Shown in pieces: positions 1-9,203 of a stretch of DNA of 64,000 nt. Location: positions 62,001 through 126,000 of the forward strand of contig CAWAQA010000009.1 in the NCBI GenBank assembly GCA_963784065.1. The letters run 5' to 3'. The DNA is from CAWAQA01 sp963784065. GTDB lineage: Bacteria; Acidobacteriota; Vicinamibacteria; Vicinamibacterales; UBA2999. Numbering within the stretch: position 1 is the stretch's first letter; each line of letters opens with the position of its first letter. The notes below the pieces were generated by a model, which was given only the letters and a program-made list of their open reading frames with translations, ran no database searches and was not told where the DNA came from. A program made the translations under genes and the position numbers.

Positions 1-507
1 CTGTGTCAGCAGACCGGGCTGGAGTTGCAGCAGGGTCAGCCCTACCGGGTGGAGATCGTCCTGCCGGACAACGACGCCGTGCCGCCGGAGCAGCAGTGGA
101 GGGACGCGTCCGTTCGCGTCGAAACACCGGCCGGATTCAGTAGCGGACAAAGTCCGTTGTTCCTGCTGGCGCTGCCATTTCGTCGTGTGCTGACGACGCA
201 ATGGTTCGTTCCGATCGTTCGCGTCGGGAATCATGTCGCCGAGTACCACGCTCTCGATCAGATTGAAGAGATTCCTCCTGACCAGGCGACAACCGGCGAG
301 CCGCAGCACACACGCAGGAAACGGCGGGTGAAAGGCTTCGCGGAGTTCACGCCGGCACGCACGGGTCAGATGTTCCTTTTCGTCAACGACGCCATTTTGC
401 CGGGACCGTGGGTGAAGACGCTGTACCAGAGCAACAATTTCGGTCAAGCGAGCGTAACGGTAGCGGCACTCGAGCCGGATCCCGTCGGCATCATCTCGTT
501 GCACTGA
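1..507 (+). CDS. C-terminal part of an unrecognised beta-rich protein (5' end outside window)
   Basis: The reading frame is open from the first base, so this is the 3' end of a gene that begins upstream; the TTG at 25 is only the first possible start inside the window. The visible ~168 residues alternate hydrophobic and polar stretches with no membrane segment, as in a beta-sandwich. The segment G-Q-M-F-L-F-V-N-D-A-I near residue 130 resembles the F-L-F-V-N-D-A motif of LecA-like sugar-binding sandwiches, which is a weak hint only. It lies 146 bp upstream of a DUF2235 hydrolase on the same strand, so the two may be co-transcribed. No function is assigned. Confidence 0.6.
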   Translation: MCQQTGLELQQGQPYRVEIVLPDNDAVPPEQQWRDASVRVETPAGFSSGQSPLFLLALPFRRVLTTQWFVPIVRVGNHVAEYHALDQIEEIPPDQATTGEPQHTRRKRRVKGFAEFTPARTGQMFLFVNDAILPGPWVKTLYQSNNFGQASVTVAALEPDPVGIISLH

Positions 508-653
508 TGCGGCGGGCGTCAACGAGGAGGGATGCAGGATTGGCCGCCGACGCGTCTCGGCGCTACTGAGAATCGAATATCACGAGGGCAGCAGCAACAT
601 AGCAGGGGCGACCGGACGTCTGTCATGCCGCGGATCTGCAACAGGAGAACACG

Positions 654-1589
654 ATGGCTCTTTACGCTTTCGATGGAACGGGACAACGGGACGACCAGCC
701 TGAGCTCGAGAATACGGGGGATACGAACGTTGCGCGCTTCTGTTTCGCCTATCGGCCCAGCGATTCCGATTTGCCGATCGACGATCGACACAATCACTAT
801 CAGCGAGGCATCGGAAGCGCCGGGCTCCTGAGAAAAGCCCTGGGCACGATCACGGGCTTTGGAGGCCGCACATTCGTCAAGCGCGGTCTCGACAAGCTGG
901 AGCACAACATCGAGCGCGGCGACACCGTCATCGATGTGGTCGGCTTCAGCCGTGGGGCGGCTCTCGCGCTCGATTTCGTCAATGAGATCGCCAAAGGCAA
1001 GGTCAAGCTCCCGGATGGCCAGATTCCGACGGTCAGGTTTCTGGGCCTCTGGGACTGTGTTCCATCGTTCGGCATTGCCATCAGCCCGCTCAACATCGGC
1101 TGGGATCTCGATCTGCCGGCCAACGTGACGCGATGCTTCCATGCCCTGGCCCTGGACGAGCGTCGCGGCAACTTCAATCTCCATCGTCCAAAGGTGCTCG
1201 GTCAGGCGCAGAAAGGGCGCCTCACCGAAGTGTGGTTCCGCGGTGTGCACTCGGACGTTGGCGGGAGCGGCGCCCGCGAGGAACCGCCGCGCGGGCTCGC
1301 CAGCATTGCGCTGAACTGGATGTTCGTCAACGCTCAGGCCTGCGGTCTGCAGTTCGATCCGGCGATCGTGGCTGCCAACAAGGCCGCCGCCAGGGCCGAG
1401 GCGCGGATGCTCGACAACTTCGACCCGATCGAAACGTCGTTCAGGCGTCTGCGCGACGGCGACTTCGTCCACGAGACGGTCACGAGCCGCTCAGACTGCA
1501 ACAACCCCGCCGCGACCTGTGCTCTTGTTTCGGACGAGGGCGAGGCGCGGGGGACCTTCGGTGCGCCGCTCGGCCGCGCCGGCGTGTAA
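654..1589 (+). CDS. DUF2235-family alpha/beta hydrolase (Tle1-like phospholipase fold)
   Basis: 311 residues. The N-terminus A-F-D-G-T-G matches the first strand of DUF2235 proteins. G-F-S-R-G at residues 97-101 is the nucleophile elbow with Ser99, L-W-D at about 132-134 offers an acidic residue, and G-V-H-S-D-V-G-G at 197-204 is the family's signature histidine region. An AGGAG ribosome site lies a few bases before the ATG. DUF2235 proteins include type VI secretion phospholipase effectors of the Tle1 group, but many are stand-alone hydrolases of unknown substrate. There is no signal peptide and no VgrG, Hcp or PAAR gene in view, so an effector role is not supported here. The family call is strong; the substrate is unknown. 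Confidence 0.85.
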   Translation: MALYAFDGTGQRDDQPELENTGDTNVARFCFAYRPSDSDLPIDDRHNHYQRGIGSAGLLRKALGTITGFGGRTFVKRGLDKLEHNIERGDTVIDVVGFSRGAALALDFVNEIAKGKVKLPDGQIPTVRFLGLWDCVPSFGIAISPLNIGWDLDLPANVTRCFHALALDERRGNFNLHRPKVLGQAQKGRLTEVWFRGVHSDVGGSGAREEPPRGLASIALNWMFVNAQACGLQFDPAIVAANKAAARAEARMLDNFDPIETSFRRLRDGDFVHETVTSRSDCNNPAATCALVSDEGEARGTFGAPLGRAGV

Positions 1590-1920
1590 GCGGCGGACGT
1601 CGGGCCGGGCCGCAAATCTCGCCCGCCTGCAACACAATTGCGGCAGGCGCGGTCTGCGGGCAGTCCGGACTGCTTCACCGAACGGGCGCGCATTCGGGAT
1701 TCCGACGGTCCGATCAACGCAATATGCGCGCGGCCGTCGCCTGCTCGCCGCTGGCCGTGGCCTGGCGTACTTTGTCGCGTCGCGCGCGCCAGACAACTGG
1801 CTTGATGGAACTCCAACGGTCGTGATGGTCTCCTGGCGGCCGGTTGATCGATGCGACGTGAGCCGTTTCTGGCGAGAAAACGCACGGATCGCGGAGATGC
1901 GTCTTGTATCATTCGAAGCC

Positions 1921-3423
1921 ATGTCGCGGCGTGACTCGCTCGAGCGCTATCACAATGCGTTCATGGTGCGGGAATGGCTGGTGCGGCGGAAAGCGGTGCA
2001 GGCTGCCGCGGTCGGCGTGCCTGCTCTCTTGACCGGCGCGATTCTCGCCTTCGCACCCGTGTGGCCGTCCCCGTATCCCTTTCAATATCTCGCCGTCATC
2101 GCTGCCGTCGGATTCCTCGGCGGGTTCGCCGCGGGCGCCGTGGCCACCGCGGGATCGGGTGCCGCGCTGTGGTACCTGCACCGGGAGCTGGATGGCGGAT
2201 TGGCGACCTTCGCGTGCCTGGGCCTGTTTCTGAGCTATCTCGGCGGACGGCGGTTTCGAACGGAGGCGGCGCGGGCACGCAACCAGGCGCAATTCGCCGC
2301 CACGCTGGAGGCGGTGCAGGACGGCGTCGCGATCTTCAACACCCGCGGCCAGCTCCTCTTTGCGAACGAAGCGGAAGCGCGCCTCAACAAGTATCCCAAC
2401 GCCCAGTCGATGCAGCAGGATATCGCGCACTTCGCCACGATCTACGAGCTGAGGACACTCGCCGGCGAGATCGTGCCCGTCGATCAATGGCCCGTCGCGC
2501 GTGTCCTGCGCGGCGAATCCCTCTGGCAGTGGGAACTGCGGGCGCGGCGCCGCGACCTCGGACACGAGTGGGTGTTCAGCTTCAGCGGCGCGCCCGTACG
2601 CGGTGCCGACGGCGAGCAGGTGCTGGCCGTCATCGTCAGCCGCGACGTCACTGAACGCGTGCATGCCGAGTTCGCCCTGCGCGCCAGCGCGGCGCGCGAG
2701 AAGGAGGCCAACAGCGTCAAGGATGCGTTCCTCGCCACCTTGTCCCACGAGCTGCGCACCCCGCTCAATGTCATCCTCGGCTACAGCGGGATACTGAAGG
2801 ACCAGCGGCAGGACGGTGAGCACCGCCAGCGAGCCACGATGGTGATCCACCGTAATGCGGAAGTGCTCGTCAGAATCGTCGAGGACCTGCTGGACGTGCA
2901 GCGCATCGTGGCCGGGCGCATGCAGATTGAATACGAATGGTTCGACCTGCAGCAGACGGCGAAAGTGGCATGCGAGTCGCTGCGACCCATGGCCGCCGCC
3001 AAGCAGCTGGAGCTGGTCGCGCAGCTCGAACCGGTCCGCATCGAGGCCGACGAGGCGCGCGTCTACCAGGTGCTCTGGAATCTGTTGTCCAACGCGATCA
3101 AGTTCACTCCGGAGGGCGGGACGGTGCGGCTGCGGGTTGGACTCGGCGACGCTGACACGGCGACAGTCACGGTGGAAGACACGGGTCAGGGCATTCCGGC
3201 GCATTTTCTGCCCCACGTCTTCGAGCGGTTCCGGCAACTGGATATGAGTGCAACCCGGCGTCACTTCGGGATGGGAGTGGGCCTCGCTGTGGTGAAGCAC
3301 GTGGCGCAGGAGCACGGGGGCAGCGTCGCGGTGGCGAGCGCGGGTGACGGTCAGGGCTCGGTCTTCACGGTCACCTTGCCACTCCGCCGCCCGGCCCGGC
3401 ACCGCCTCGAAGCGACGGGGTGA
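1921..3423 (+). CDS. PAS-type membrane sensor histidine kinase
   Basis: About 500 residues from the ATG at 1921; an ATG at 1897 is also possible. Hydrophobic segments at roughly residues 25-47, 54-79 and 93-107 give an N-terminal membrane anchor. A PAS-like domain follows (about 125-250, ending in V-S-R-D-V-T-E-R). The dimerisation/phosphoacceptor helix carries S-H-E-L-R-T-P-L-N with His276. The ATPase domain shows N-L-L-S-N-A-I-K-F-T (N box), D-T-G-Q-G-I-P (G1) and G-M-G-V-G-L-A-V (G2). It autophosphorylates and passes phosphate to a response regulator. No regulator is adjacent, so its partner is unknown. It is not a hybrid kinase. The DNA between the hydrolase stop and this start (1590-1896) holds nothing I recognise. 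Confidence 0.85.
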   Translation: MSRRDSLERYHNAFMVREWLVRRKAVQAAAVGVPALLTGAILAFAPVWPSPYPFQYLAVIAAVGFLGGFAAGAVATAGSGAALWYLHRELDGGLATFACLGLFLSYLGGRRFRTEAARARNQAQFAATLEAVQDGVAIFNTRGQLLFANEAEARLNKYPNAQSMQQDIAHFATIYELRTLAGEIVPVDQWPVARVLRGESLWQWELRARRRDLGHEWVFSFSGAPVRGADGEQVLAVIVSRDVTERVHAEFALRASAAREKEANSVKDAFLATLSHELRTPLNVILGYSGILKDQRQDGEHRQRATMVIHRNAEVLVRIVEDLLDVQRIVAGRMQIEYEWFDLQQTAKVACESLRPMAAAKQLELVAQLEPVRIEADEARVYQVLWNLLSNAIKFTPEGGTVRLRVGLGDADTATVTVEDTGQGIPAHFLPHVFERFRQLDMSATRRHFGMGVGLAVVKHVAQEHGGSVAVASAGDGQGSVFTVTLPLRRPARHRLEATG

Positions 3424-3498
3424 ACCGCGCGCGCCGGAGATTGTGGCCGCCGTTCACGTAATTCAAGACGCGAGACGACGAGGTCGGCTCTCCGAGCG

Positions 3499-3819
3499 TC
3501 AGGACGGTGGATTGCTGCTCCTGGCCCGTTCGACCTTGCGGTCCCGCTCAGAGGTCAGCCGCTCGCGGTCCCGGCGATACTCCTCTTCGACCGCAGCACG
3601 TTTCCCGTGATCGAGCATCGACCGCAACTGTCCCTGGTGCAGGACGTCCAGTTCGGCGAGCTTGGCCTCGTAGAAGTTCCGGATTTCGGCGATGGCCGCT
3701 TTCTGCGCCGCGGTCACCACCTGCCGCTCGACGCCGGCATCCTCGTCCTGCTTGCGCAGGCGTTCCATCGCCAACTCGTATGCGGACTTTGGACCTGCCT
3801 CGTCACCCATGATCGCCAT
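3499..3819 (-). CDS. Small charged coiled-coil protein, function unknown
   Basis: 106 residues from the first ATG, or 103 from an internal ATG at 3810 (M-G-D-E-A-G), which could be the true start. The protein is almost wholly helical and highly charged, with heptad-like spacing through Y-E-L-A-M-E-R-L-R-K and the repeated R-E-R-L-T-S-E-R type segments. It has no cysteine, signal peptide or membrane segment. The regular codon pattern and defined ends argue that it is a real gene. It may be a cytoplasmic structural or regulatory protein. I do not recognise a named family. Confidence 0.6.
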   Translation of the reverse strand: MAIMGDEAGPKSAYELAMERLRKQDEDAGVERQVVTAAQKAAIAEIRNFYEAKLAELDVLHQGQLRSMLDHGKRAAVEEEYRRDRERLTSERDRKVERARSSNPPS

Positions 3820-3879
3820 CTAGGGGCCGCTGGGTCGGGGCCACTCAGTGCTCGGACCTTTTCTGCCTTTCCCGCGGCT

Positions 3880-4668
3880 TCAGGGCCGGTCGAACTCCTT
3901 CTCCAGCTTGAGCGCGTAACACTCGTACTCCAGCATCTCCGCGTTCGGCTCCATGCGGCGGTAAAGCGGCATGCTCATCTTCCAGGGGCGCGTGAACACC
4001 TTGGGATCCTCGATGGTGACCTCGTAGTTGAGGTGATAGGGCGTCATCGGCGTGTAGCGCTCGACGACGTGCAATGCCTCGCTGTGGAAATTTCCGGCGC
4101 GGTCGAACCAGGTCTGATCGGTGAAGTGCACCGTGTCGACGACCAGCGTATTCCCTTCCCACCGGCCACGTGAGTCTCCCATCCACCATTCGATCGGGCC
4201 ACGAGGATGATCGGTCCCGTTCACGTAGATCAAGCGAGTCGTATGGATGTATTCGTACAGGATCGTGACCTTGTCGGCGGTCTGCACGATCTGGAACGGA
4301 TAGGGCATGTATGTGATGCGAGGAACACCGGGAAGAAAACATTTCGTTTCCGGGTCGGCCGTCGCGCGGTTCTTGAGATTCTCCTGCTTCTTCGCCAGCG
4401 CCCACGGCTGGTACGGGATTTCGTTGCCTTCGACGACGCCCCGGCCCGCGGGCGCGTCGAGCTCTGCCTGATGGTCCAGGATGTCCCACGCCGCCGTGTT
4501 GACAGCCTGCCAGATCCCCTGCAGGTCAGGGTGCCCCTCCGGCGTGCGGGGCGGCGAGTACGTCCCGGGTGCCGCAGGAGCCTGGCGTGCGAGCAGTACC
4601 GGAACTGACAAGACCGCGACCGCGGCCAGCGTCGTGATGGATCCCGCGAACCAACGGCTCACCCTCAT
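3880..4668 (-). CDS. Secreted protein of the R-T-P-D-G-x-P-D paralogue family, subtype A
   Basis: 262 residues from the ATG at 4668, which has a strong GGAGAGGAGG ribosome site five bases away. A hydrophobic signal peptide (about residues 8-30) precedes R-T-P-E-G-H-P-D-L-Q-G-I-W. Other landmarks shared with the copies elsewhere in the window are I-P-Y-Q-P-W-A-L-A-K, K-C-F-L-P-G-V-P-R, M-G-D-S-R-G-R-W-E-G-N-T-L, H-V-V-E-R-Y-T and I-E-D-P-K-V-F-T-R-P-W. The C-terminus ends in the Y-E-C-Y-A pattern that marks subtype A, shared with the copy at 53593. The protein is probably periplasmic or secreted and has no known activity. It sits 26 bp downstream of a subtype B copy, almost certainly in one operon. 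Confidence 0.75.
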   Translation of the reverse strand: MRVSRWFAGSITTLAAVAVLSVPVLLARQAPAAPGTYSPPRTPEGHPDLQGIWQAVNTAAWDILDHQAELDAPAGRGVVEGNEIPYQPWALAKKQENLKNRATADPETKCFLPGVPRITYMPYPFQIVQTADKVTILYEYIHTTRLIYVNGTDHPRGPIEWWMGDSRGRWEGNTLVVDTVHFTDQTWFDRAGNFHSEALHVVERYTPMTPYHLNYEVTIEDPKVFTRPWKMSMPLYRRMEPNAEMLEYECYALKLEKEFDRP

Positions 4669-4694
4669 AGTCCTCCTCTCCACACCCTGCGTAA

Positions 4695-5624
4695 TCACCG
4701 CGGTGGAACCACACCGGAAAAGAACTTGAAACCAAGCTCGCGCAGATCCTGCGCGTCGCGATTACCCTCGTGACAGGCGTGCTCCCACATTTCATTCGCA
4801 TGTGGATCGGGCGCCGCACCGGCCGCGGGCGCGCGCGGGCGAACGCGCCTGAGAGGGATCGCGATGGTCCACGGTCTCGTATAAACGGCCGGATCGTCGA
4901 TGGTGGCCTCGTAGTCGATCGTGTTCGCGTTGGCCAGCTTGAAGCGCTCGACGACGCGCGCGGCGTCGCTGTAGAAATTGCCGACGCTGTCGAACCACAC
5001 CTTGGCATTCAGGTTCGTCGTTTCGACGACGAGCGTGTCGCCCTCCCAGCGGCCCCGCGCGTTGCCCATCGCCAGCTTCACCTGACTGCCCAGACGCGGA
5101 CGCCCGTCGGTGGGGATCACGCGATAGTAGTGGCCCCAGTTGAGCACCATCGTCACGTAGCCGGGCGTCTGCATCACCTCGAACGCGCTGCGAAGGATCG
5201 TGCGCGGCACACCGACCATGCAGAACGTCGCGTTGTCGACGTGCAGGCGCTCCTTGCTCTCGCCCGGCCACCCGCGGCCGAGCCCGGCCTTGAACGCGTT
5301 CCGTTGCGCCAGCGCCCACGGCTGGTACGGAATCTTCCCATCCGGCGGGTCGGCGATGAGGCTCTCCTGCGGAGGGGTTGTGTCGTCGATCCACGGGTGA
5401 TCTTCGATGTCGTCCTGGCTGACGGTGTCCTCCCACGCGCCGCGCAGGTCCGGACGGCCGTCGGTCATGCGTGGCGGATCGTACGGCGGGAGCTTCGCTC
5501 GTTCCCGTAGCCACGTTGGCGCCGCCGGCGCGGTCGGAATGTCCCGTGGATACATCGCCTGGCCGGCCAGCGGTCCCGGCAACAAAAGCAGTCCTGCGAT
5601 CACGATCGCCGTGGTGTGCGACAT
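4695..5624 (-). CDS. Secreted protein of the same paralogue family, subtype B
   Basis: 309 residues with a clean signal peptide (L-L-L-L-P-G-P-L-A-G-Q-A). The start is supported by GGAGGCATCT directly before the ATG. The family landmarks are T-D-G-R-P-D-L-R-G-A-W, I-P-Y-Q-P-W-A-L-A, G-N-A-R-G-R-W-E-G-D-T-L, A-R-V-V-E-R-F and I-D-D-P-A-V-Y-T-R-P-W. The ending C-H-E-G-N-R followed by a short tail closing G-V-V-P-P-R defines subtype B, shared with the copy at 46114. It is the upstream gene of a two-gene unit with the subtype A copy. Conserved Trp, Asp and Glu residues suggest a ligand- or substrate-binding role, but no function is established. Confidence 0.75.
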   Translation of the reverse strand: MSHTTAIVIAGLLLLPGPLAGQAMYPRDIPTAPAAPTWLRERAKLPPYDPPRMTDGRPDLRGAWEDTVSQDDIEDHPWIDDTTPPQESLIADPPDGKIPYQPWALAQRNAFKAGLGRGWPGESKERLHVDNATFCMVGVPRTILRSAFEVMQTPGYVTMVLNWGHYYRVIPTDGRPRLGSQVKLAMGNARGRWEGDTLVVETTNLNAKVWFDSVGNFYSDAARVVERFKLANANTIDYEATIDDPAVYTRPWTIAIPLRRVRPRAPAAGAAPDPHANEMWEHACHEGNRDAQDLRELGFKFFSGVVPPR

Positions 5625-5843
5625 AGATGCCTCCGACTGTCCGGTCTCGTCCGACAGCCGGTTCGTAGACTAGTGGATAGCATGCTGGCCTGACAAGCGA
5701 TGCCAGGCTGCGGCTGCTGCGGCTTCGGCTTCGGGAGCCGCAGTCGCGACGTTGGAGAAAGTCGGGCACGGTGGTGTCAGGCTGAACACGTCGCGTCTCC
5801 GGCCGGACACATCCTTGATGGGCGGTCGAGGGGCCCGACCGTA

Positions 5844-5871
5844 CAAGAAAACAGCCGGCGAATGCCGGCTG
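5844..5871 (-). terminator. Intrinsic terminator downstream of the 5899-6396 gene
   Basis: An 8 bp perfect stem (5852-5859 with 5864-5871) and a four-base loop are followed on the minus strand by a T-rich run (5844-5851). It lies 28 bp past the stop of the small membrane protein gene. The interval 5625-5843 holds no gene I can support. Confidence 0.75.
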
Positions 5872-5898
5872 TGGTCCATCGCACGACTTCGCGGGTAA

Positions 5899-6396
5899 CT
5901 ACTTCGCTGGCGGGGTGATCTCGCCTTCCTGCAACTCCATGTCGATGCTGCCGCGATCGTCGGTCGTGAACGTGGCCACGGGACGATCGTCGACCACCAC
6001 GGTGAAGGTTTGGCGCGGCCTGAGCTCGATGATGTCCACCTCCAGCTCCGGACGCCGATCTCCACGGCCGGAGGCGGGCACCTCGAGCTCGACTTCGCCG
6101 ATGACGCGGCGGCCGCTGCGGTCCATCAGCGCGGCGTCTTTCTCGGTATTGCCGAGGGAATCGACACGGGAGCGGAACTCGCCGGCCAGGATGGTCACGC
6201 CCTCGTGATCGCGAATCTCGACAACCTGCGCCTCGGAGACGTCTCCGAGCTCCACCGCTGGCATGCTCGGCGTGGCGCCGGCGACGACACCGAACGCCAC
6301 CCCGCAGGCCATCAGGAGCCCGCAGGTGAGAAACAGGAGCGCCATCGCTCGCCGTTCCTTCGATCTGTCCAGCAGTGCCTCGTCAGCATCAGTCAT
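5899..6396 (-). CDS. Membrane-anchored protein of unknown function
   Basis: 165 residues. A short charged N-terminus (about 17 residues) leads into one hydrophobic segment (about 18-42), followed by an extracytoplasmic domain rich in Val, Asp and Glu with alternating beta-like character and ending in T-P-P-A-K. The domain has no cysteine or catalytic motif. It is flanked by its own hairpin terminator at 5844-5871 and by the epimerase terminator upstream, so it is probably monocistronic. The outer domain may bind another envelope protein or ligand, which is inference only. Confidence 0.6.
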   Translation of the reverse strand: MTDADEALLDRSKERRAMALLFLTCGLLMACGVAFGVVAGATPSMPAVELGDVSEAQVVEIRDHEGVTILAGEFRSRVDSLGNTEKDAALMDRSGRRVIGEVELEVPASGRGDRRPELEVDIIELRPRQTFTVVVDDRPVATFTTDDRGSIDMELQEGEITPPAK

Positions 6397-6421
6397 GACA
6401 CTCGTGGTAGTGCAATGATTG

Positions 6422-6450
6422 TTCCGGCATTTCGGCTAAAGCCGGAAGCC
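6422..6450. repeat. Dispersed palindrome, family A copy
   Basis: An imperfect palindrome with arms TTCCGGC and GCCGGAA, followed by GCCACAG. It belongs to the same family as copies near 27512, 41174, 47021, 47107, 52637, 52696 and 54903. It lies in the intergenic space between two minus-strand genes. Confidence 0.7.
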
Positions 6451-6465
6451 ACAGATTGGAGCACA

Positions 6466-6497
6466 AATAAAAACGGCCGGCGCGTGAACGCCGGCCG
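6466..6497 (-). terminator. Intrinsic terminator of the epimerase gene
   Basis: A 9 bp G+C stem (6474-6482 with 6489-6497) and six-base loop are followed on the minus strand by a T-rich tract (6466-6473). It sits about 30 bp past the epimerase stop codon. Confidence 0.8.
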
Positions 6498-6525
6498 GGG
6501 TGAAGCCGCCGCCGAGGGGGGGAGC

Positions 6526-7470
6526 TTACGCGACTGGAACCTGTGACGTGCGATACCACGCGACCGTCCGGTCGAGGCCGTCCTCGAACGAGACGATCGG
6601 CTCGTAGCCGAGAATCCGTCGTGCCTTGGTGATGTCCGCCTGCGAATCCTTCACGTCGCCGGCGCGGGGCTCCGCGTAAACGGGCTCGACCTTCGCGCCA
6701 GCCAGGTCGCGCACGGTGCGGAACAACTGGTTGAGAGAGATGCGGCCGCCGGTTGCGACGTTGATGACTTCGCCACTCGCTTCCTTCGCGTGGCACGCCC
6801 GAAGCACGCCGTCCACGACGTTGGCGACATACGTGAAGTCGCGAGTGTGCTCGCCGTCGCCGTAGATCTTCGGTTGCTGTCCTTCGCACAGCGCGCTGAT
6901 GAACAGCGAGATGACGCCCGAGTAGGGTGAGGACGGATCCTGGCGCGGCCCGAAGACGTTGAAGTAGCGGGTGGTCACCGTCTCGAGGCCATAGAGGCGC
7001 GTGAACATCTGGCAGTACTGCTCCGCCACGAGCTTCTGCAGCGCATACGGCGACAACGGCGCCGTGGGCATTGTCTCGACCTTGGGCAGCGTCGGCGTGT
7101 TTCCGTAGGCAGACGAAGAGCCTGCATACACCAGGCGCTTGACCCCTTCGTCGCGCGCGGCGACGAGGATGTTCAGCGACGCGTCGATGTTGGCGCGATT
7201 CGACGTGATGGGGTCTTCGACCGATCGCGGCACCGAAGGAATCGCGGCCTGGTGGAGGACGTAGTCGACGCCGCTGACCGCGCGCCGGGCGACACCGAGG
7301 TCCGCCAGATCGCCTTCGACGAACTCAACCTCGGGCAGGTGGGCGAGGTTGCCGCGCTTGCCGGTCGCGAGATTGTCAACAACGCGCACGAGCTCGCCGC
7401 GACGGACCAATTCTTCCGCGAGATGAGAGCCTATGAAGCCGGCGCCGCCGGTCACAAGATAATGGGCCAT
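6526..7470 (-). CDS. NAD-dependent sugar-nucleotide epimerase (SDR family, UDP-hexose 4-epimerase type)
   Basis: 314 residues from the ATG at 7470, which begins directly with the Rossmann strand; the frame is open further upstream but that extension has no homologous look. T-G-G-A-G-F-I-G-S-H-L is the nucleotide-binding glycine motif. The catalytic Tyr/Lys pair is Y-A-L-Q-K, with the Ser of S-S-S-A-Y-G upstream. Y-F-N-V-F-G-P-R-Q-D-P and R-D-F-T-Y-V are substrate-domain signatures close to the WbpP/GalE group. It probably interconverts UDP-hexoses or their N-acetyl forms for cell-surface polysaccharide; which one cannot be decided. It is followed by a clear terminator. Confidence 0.88.
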   Translation of the reverse strand: MAHYLVTGGAGFIGSHLAEELVRRGELVRVVDNLATGKRGNLAHLPEVEFVEGDLADLGVARRAVSGVDYVLHQAAIPSVPRSVEDPITSNRANIDASLNILVAARDEGVKRLVYAGSSSAYGNTPTLPKVETMPTAPLSPYALQKLVAEQYCQMFTRLYGLETVTTRYFNVFGPRQDPSSPYSGVISLFISALCEGQQPKIYGDGEHTRDFTYVANVVDGVLRACHAKEASGEVINVATGGRISLNQLFRTVRDLAGAKVEPVYAEPRAGDVKDSQADITKARRILGYEPIVSFEDGLDRTVAWYRTSQVPVA

Positions 7471-7576
7471 ACCGAGCGACACCTCAGCAAAAACCCTGCC
7501 GACCTCAGGCGGCTGCGGAGGTCCGCCGCCACGATCCAAAGCTCCGGAGAAAATCGAGGCTGACCTTCACGCCCGC

Positions 7577-8744
7577 CTAGCCGGGGAACCCCGCCCGCGG
7601 CAGTCCGGGCACGACTTTCAGGGCGTTCTGGTGGTCCAGCTTCCGGAGGACCCCGTCGGGGAGCCCCAGCCCATACAGCTTCCAGAAGGCGTGGTAATCC
7701 CGGTAATAGTCGAAATATTCGTCAGAGGTCTGAAATGTCCGCCAGAAGTACGGAAATTCGTCGGGCTGATAGCTGTCTTTTCCGAAAAGGATCCGATCCT
7801 GGTACTTCATGAAAAAGGCGTGCGCCGCCCGCGGCTGCCGCCCCAGTTCCGCGAGGATCGCGCCCGTCTCCGTGTAGACATTCGGCAACTCGTCGAGGAG
7901 GGCTCCCATCCGGGCGAGGTCGTTGGCGTGGTAGCCGAAATGCGCCGCAACGAAGCGCGTCTTCGGATGCTTGCGGAACACGTTGTTGCGTTCGGTCAAT
8001 CAGCTCCTCGAACCGCGGGAAGCCGGCCGGCGGCCGGCGCCGGCCCGGATACAGCGCGAGCTCCAGCCACCGCTCGTTCGAGTAATCGATCGGCTCGAAG
8101 AACTCCTGCGGCTCCGCCGTGTGAATGAACACCGGGATGTCGAGACGCCCGGCCATGTCCCAGATCGGATCGAGCTCGGGATCATCGATGCGCAGCCGGG
8201 TGCCGTCGGCCTTCTTGTAGGTCATCCCGGCTTCCTTCGAGATCTCGCCGAGGCCGAGCGCTCCAGCCTTCACGTCCGCCTCGAGCTGCTCGGCCGCCCT
8301 GCGGCCGAAGCCGGGAGCGACAGCGCGGAAGTCGATATCCGCAAACATCACCATCCGCTCGCGGTGCGGACTGTTGCGAATCGCCGCGACAGCCCGGCGG
8401 AGCGGCTCGCCCGATTCACCGCTGGCGTTGACGAGCAGGCGCAGGTTCAACGGATCCATCGACGCGACCAGCGTCTCGAACTGGGCGGCCGAGATCGGGG
8501 ACGGCTGGTGGCTATGGATGTCGATGACCGGAAATTTCGCGCGCGGCACGGGATGCTGCGGCACGACGAGCGTAGAGCGCGGCTTGTAGTCGCGGATGCT
8601 CGGCATCGGGAACTCGGGCTGCCGGTCGGCGCCTGGGCGCTGGCCGAGCGCACCCTGGCTCTGCGGCCCTTGCGGCGCCTGCGCGCCCGCGAGCGACCCG
8701 GCGGCCGCGACGGCCGCCAGGAGGAGAATGACCCGCCTCGTCAT
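7577..8744 (-). CDS. Exported amidohydrolase (TIM-barrel metal hydrolase), frame broken near 7,995
   Basis: The locus is read in two frames. The N-terminal part (from 8744) has a signal peptide, D-I-H-S-H-Q (H-x-H metal site), I-H-T-A-E-P and F-E-E-L-I-D-R. The C-terminal part continues with E-R-N-N-V-F-R-K-H-P-K-T-R-F, the A-A-H-F-G-Y-H histidine and G-K-D-S with the metal-binding aspartate. Joined, they make about 388 residues of an amidohydrolase_2-type protein lacking only a consistent frame. A sequencing indel is the simplest reading; a recent frameshift mutation is possible. A TACAAT hexamer ends nine bases before the ATG, with no ribosome site, suggesting a leaderless message. The substrate is unknown. 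Confidence 0.8.
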
Positions 8745-8765
8745 GCGGAGATTGTACTAAGAACG

Positions 8766-9180
8766 TCGCAGCCGGCCGATAAGCCGAATCCTGTCCCGGC
8801 GCCTGCGGCCTTGCAGCCACCGCGCCGATGACGACCATTCCTCTAGGCCCCCGATTACTCGAGGGCTCCAGCGACCTACCCGGTGACTTCGGACGGGCCG
8901 TCCTACAGCGTCACCCTATTTGGTCTTGCTCCGTGCGGGGTTTTGCCTGCCACCCGTGTTACCACGGGCGCGGTGCGCTCTTACCGCACCTTTTCACCCT
9001 TACCCGCTTCGCCCTTTCGGGTTGGGCGGGCGGTATATTTTCTGTGCCACTGGTCCGTCAAGTTGCCCTGCCCGGGCGTTACCCGGCGCACTGCCCTGCG
9101 GAGTTCGGACTTTCCTCTCCTCCCGGCACTTCGCAGTTTCCTGCGGTTACCGGAAGCAGCGGTCGTCTGGCCGGCTGCGA
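8766..9180 (-). ncRNA. rnpB: RNase P RNA (bacterial type A)
   Basis: The catalytic RNA of RNase P, which trims tRNA 5' ends. On the minus strand the 5' arm at 9180-9169 pairs perfectly over 12 bp with the 3' arm at 8777-8766 (helix P1). Between them are the conserved GAGGAAAGTCCGAACTCC block, the GGTGAAAAGGTGCGGTAAGA block, a GAGGAATGGTCGTC block and the 3' GACAGGATTCGGCTTATCG block. About 415 nt is normal for type A. The open frames that cross this region on both strands are not genes. It lies 22 bp upstream of the amidohydrolase start. Confidence 0.96.
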
Positions 9181-9203
9181 CCGCTCATTATCCCGTACGT
9201 ATG

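Noticed and set aside
1909..3402. 497-codon minus-strand open frame
   Set aside because: Antisense to the histidine kinase, whose motifs are all on the plus strand.
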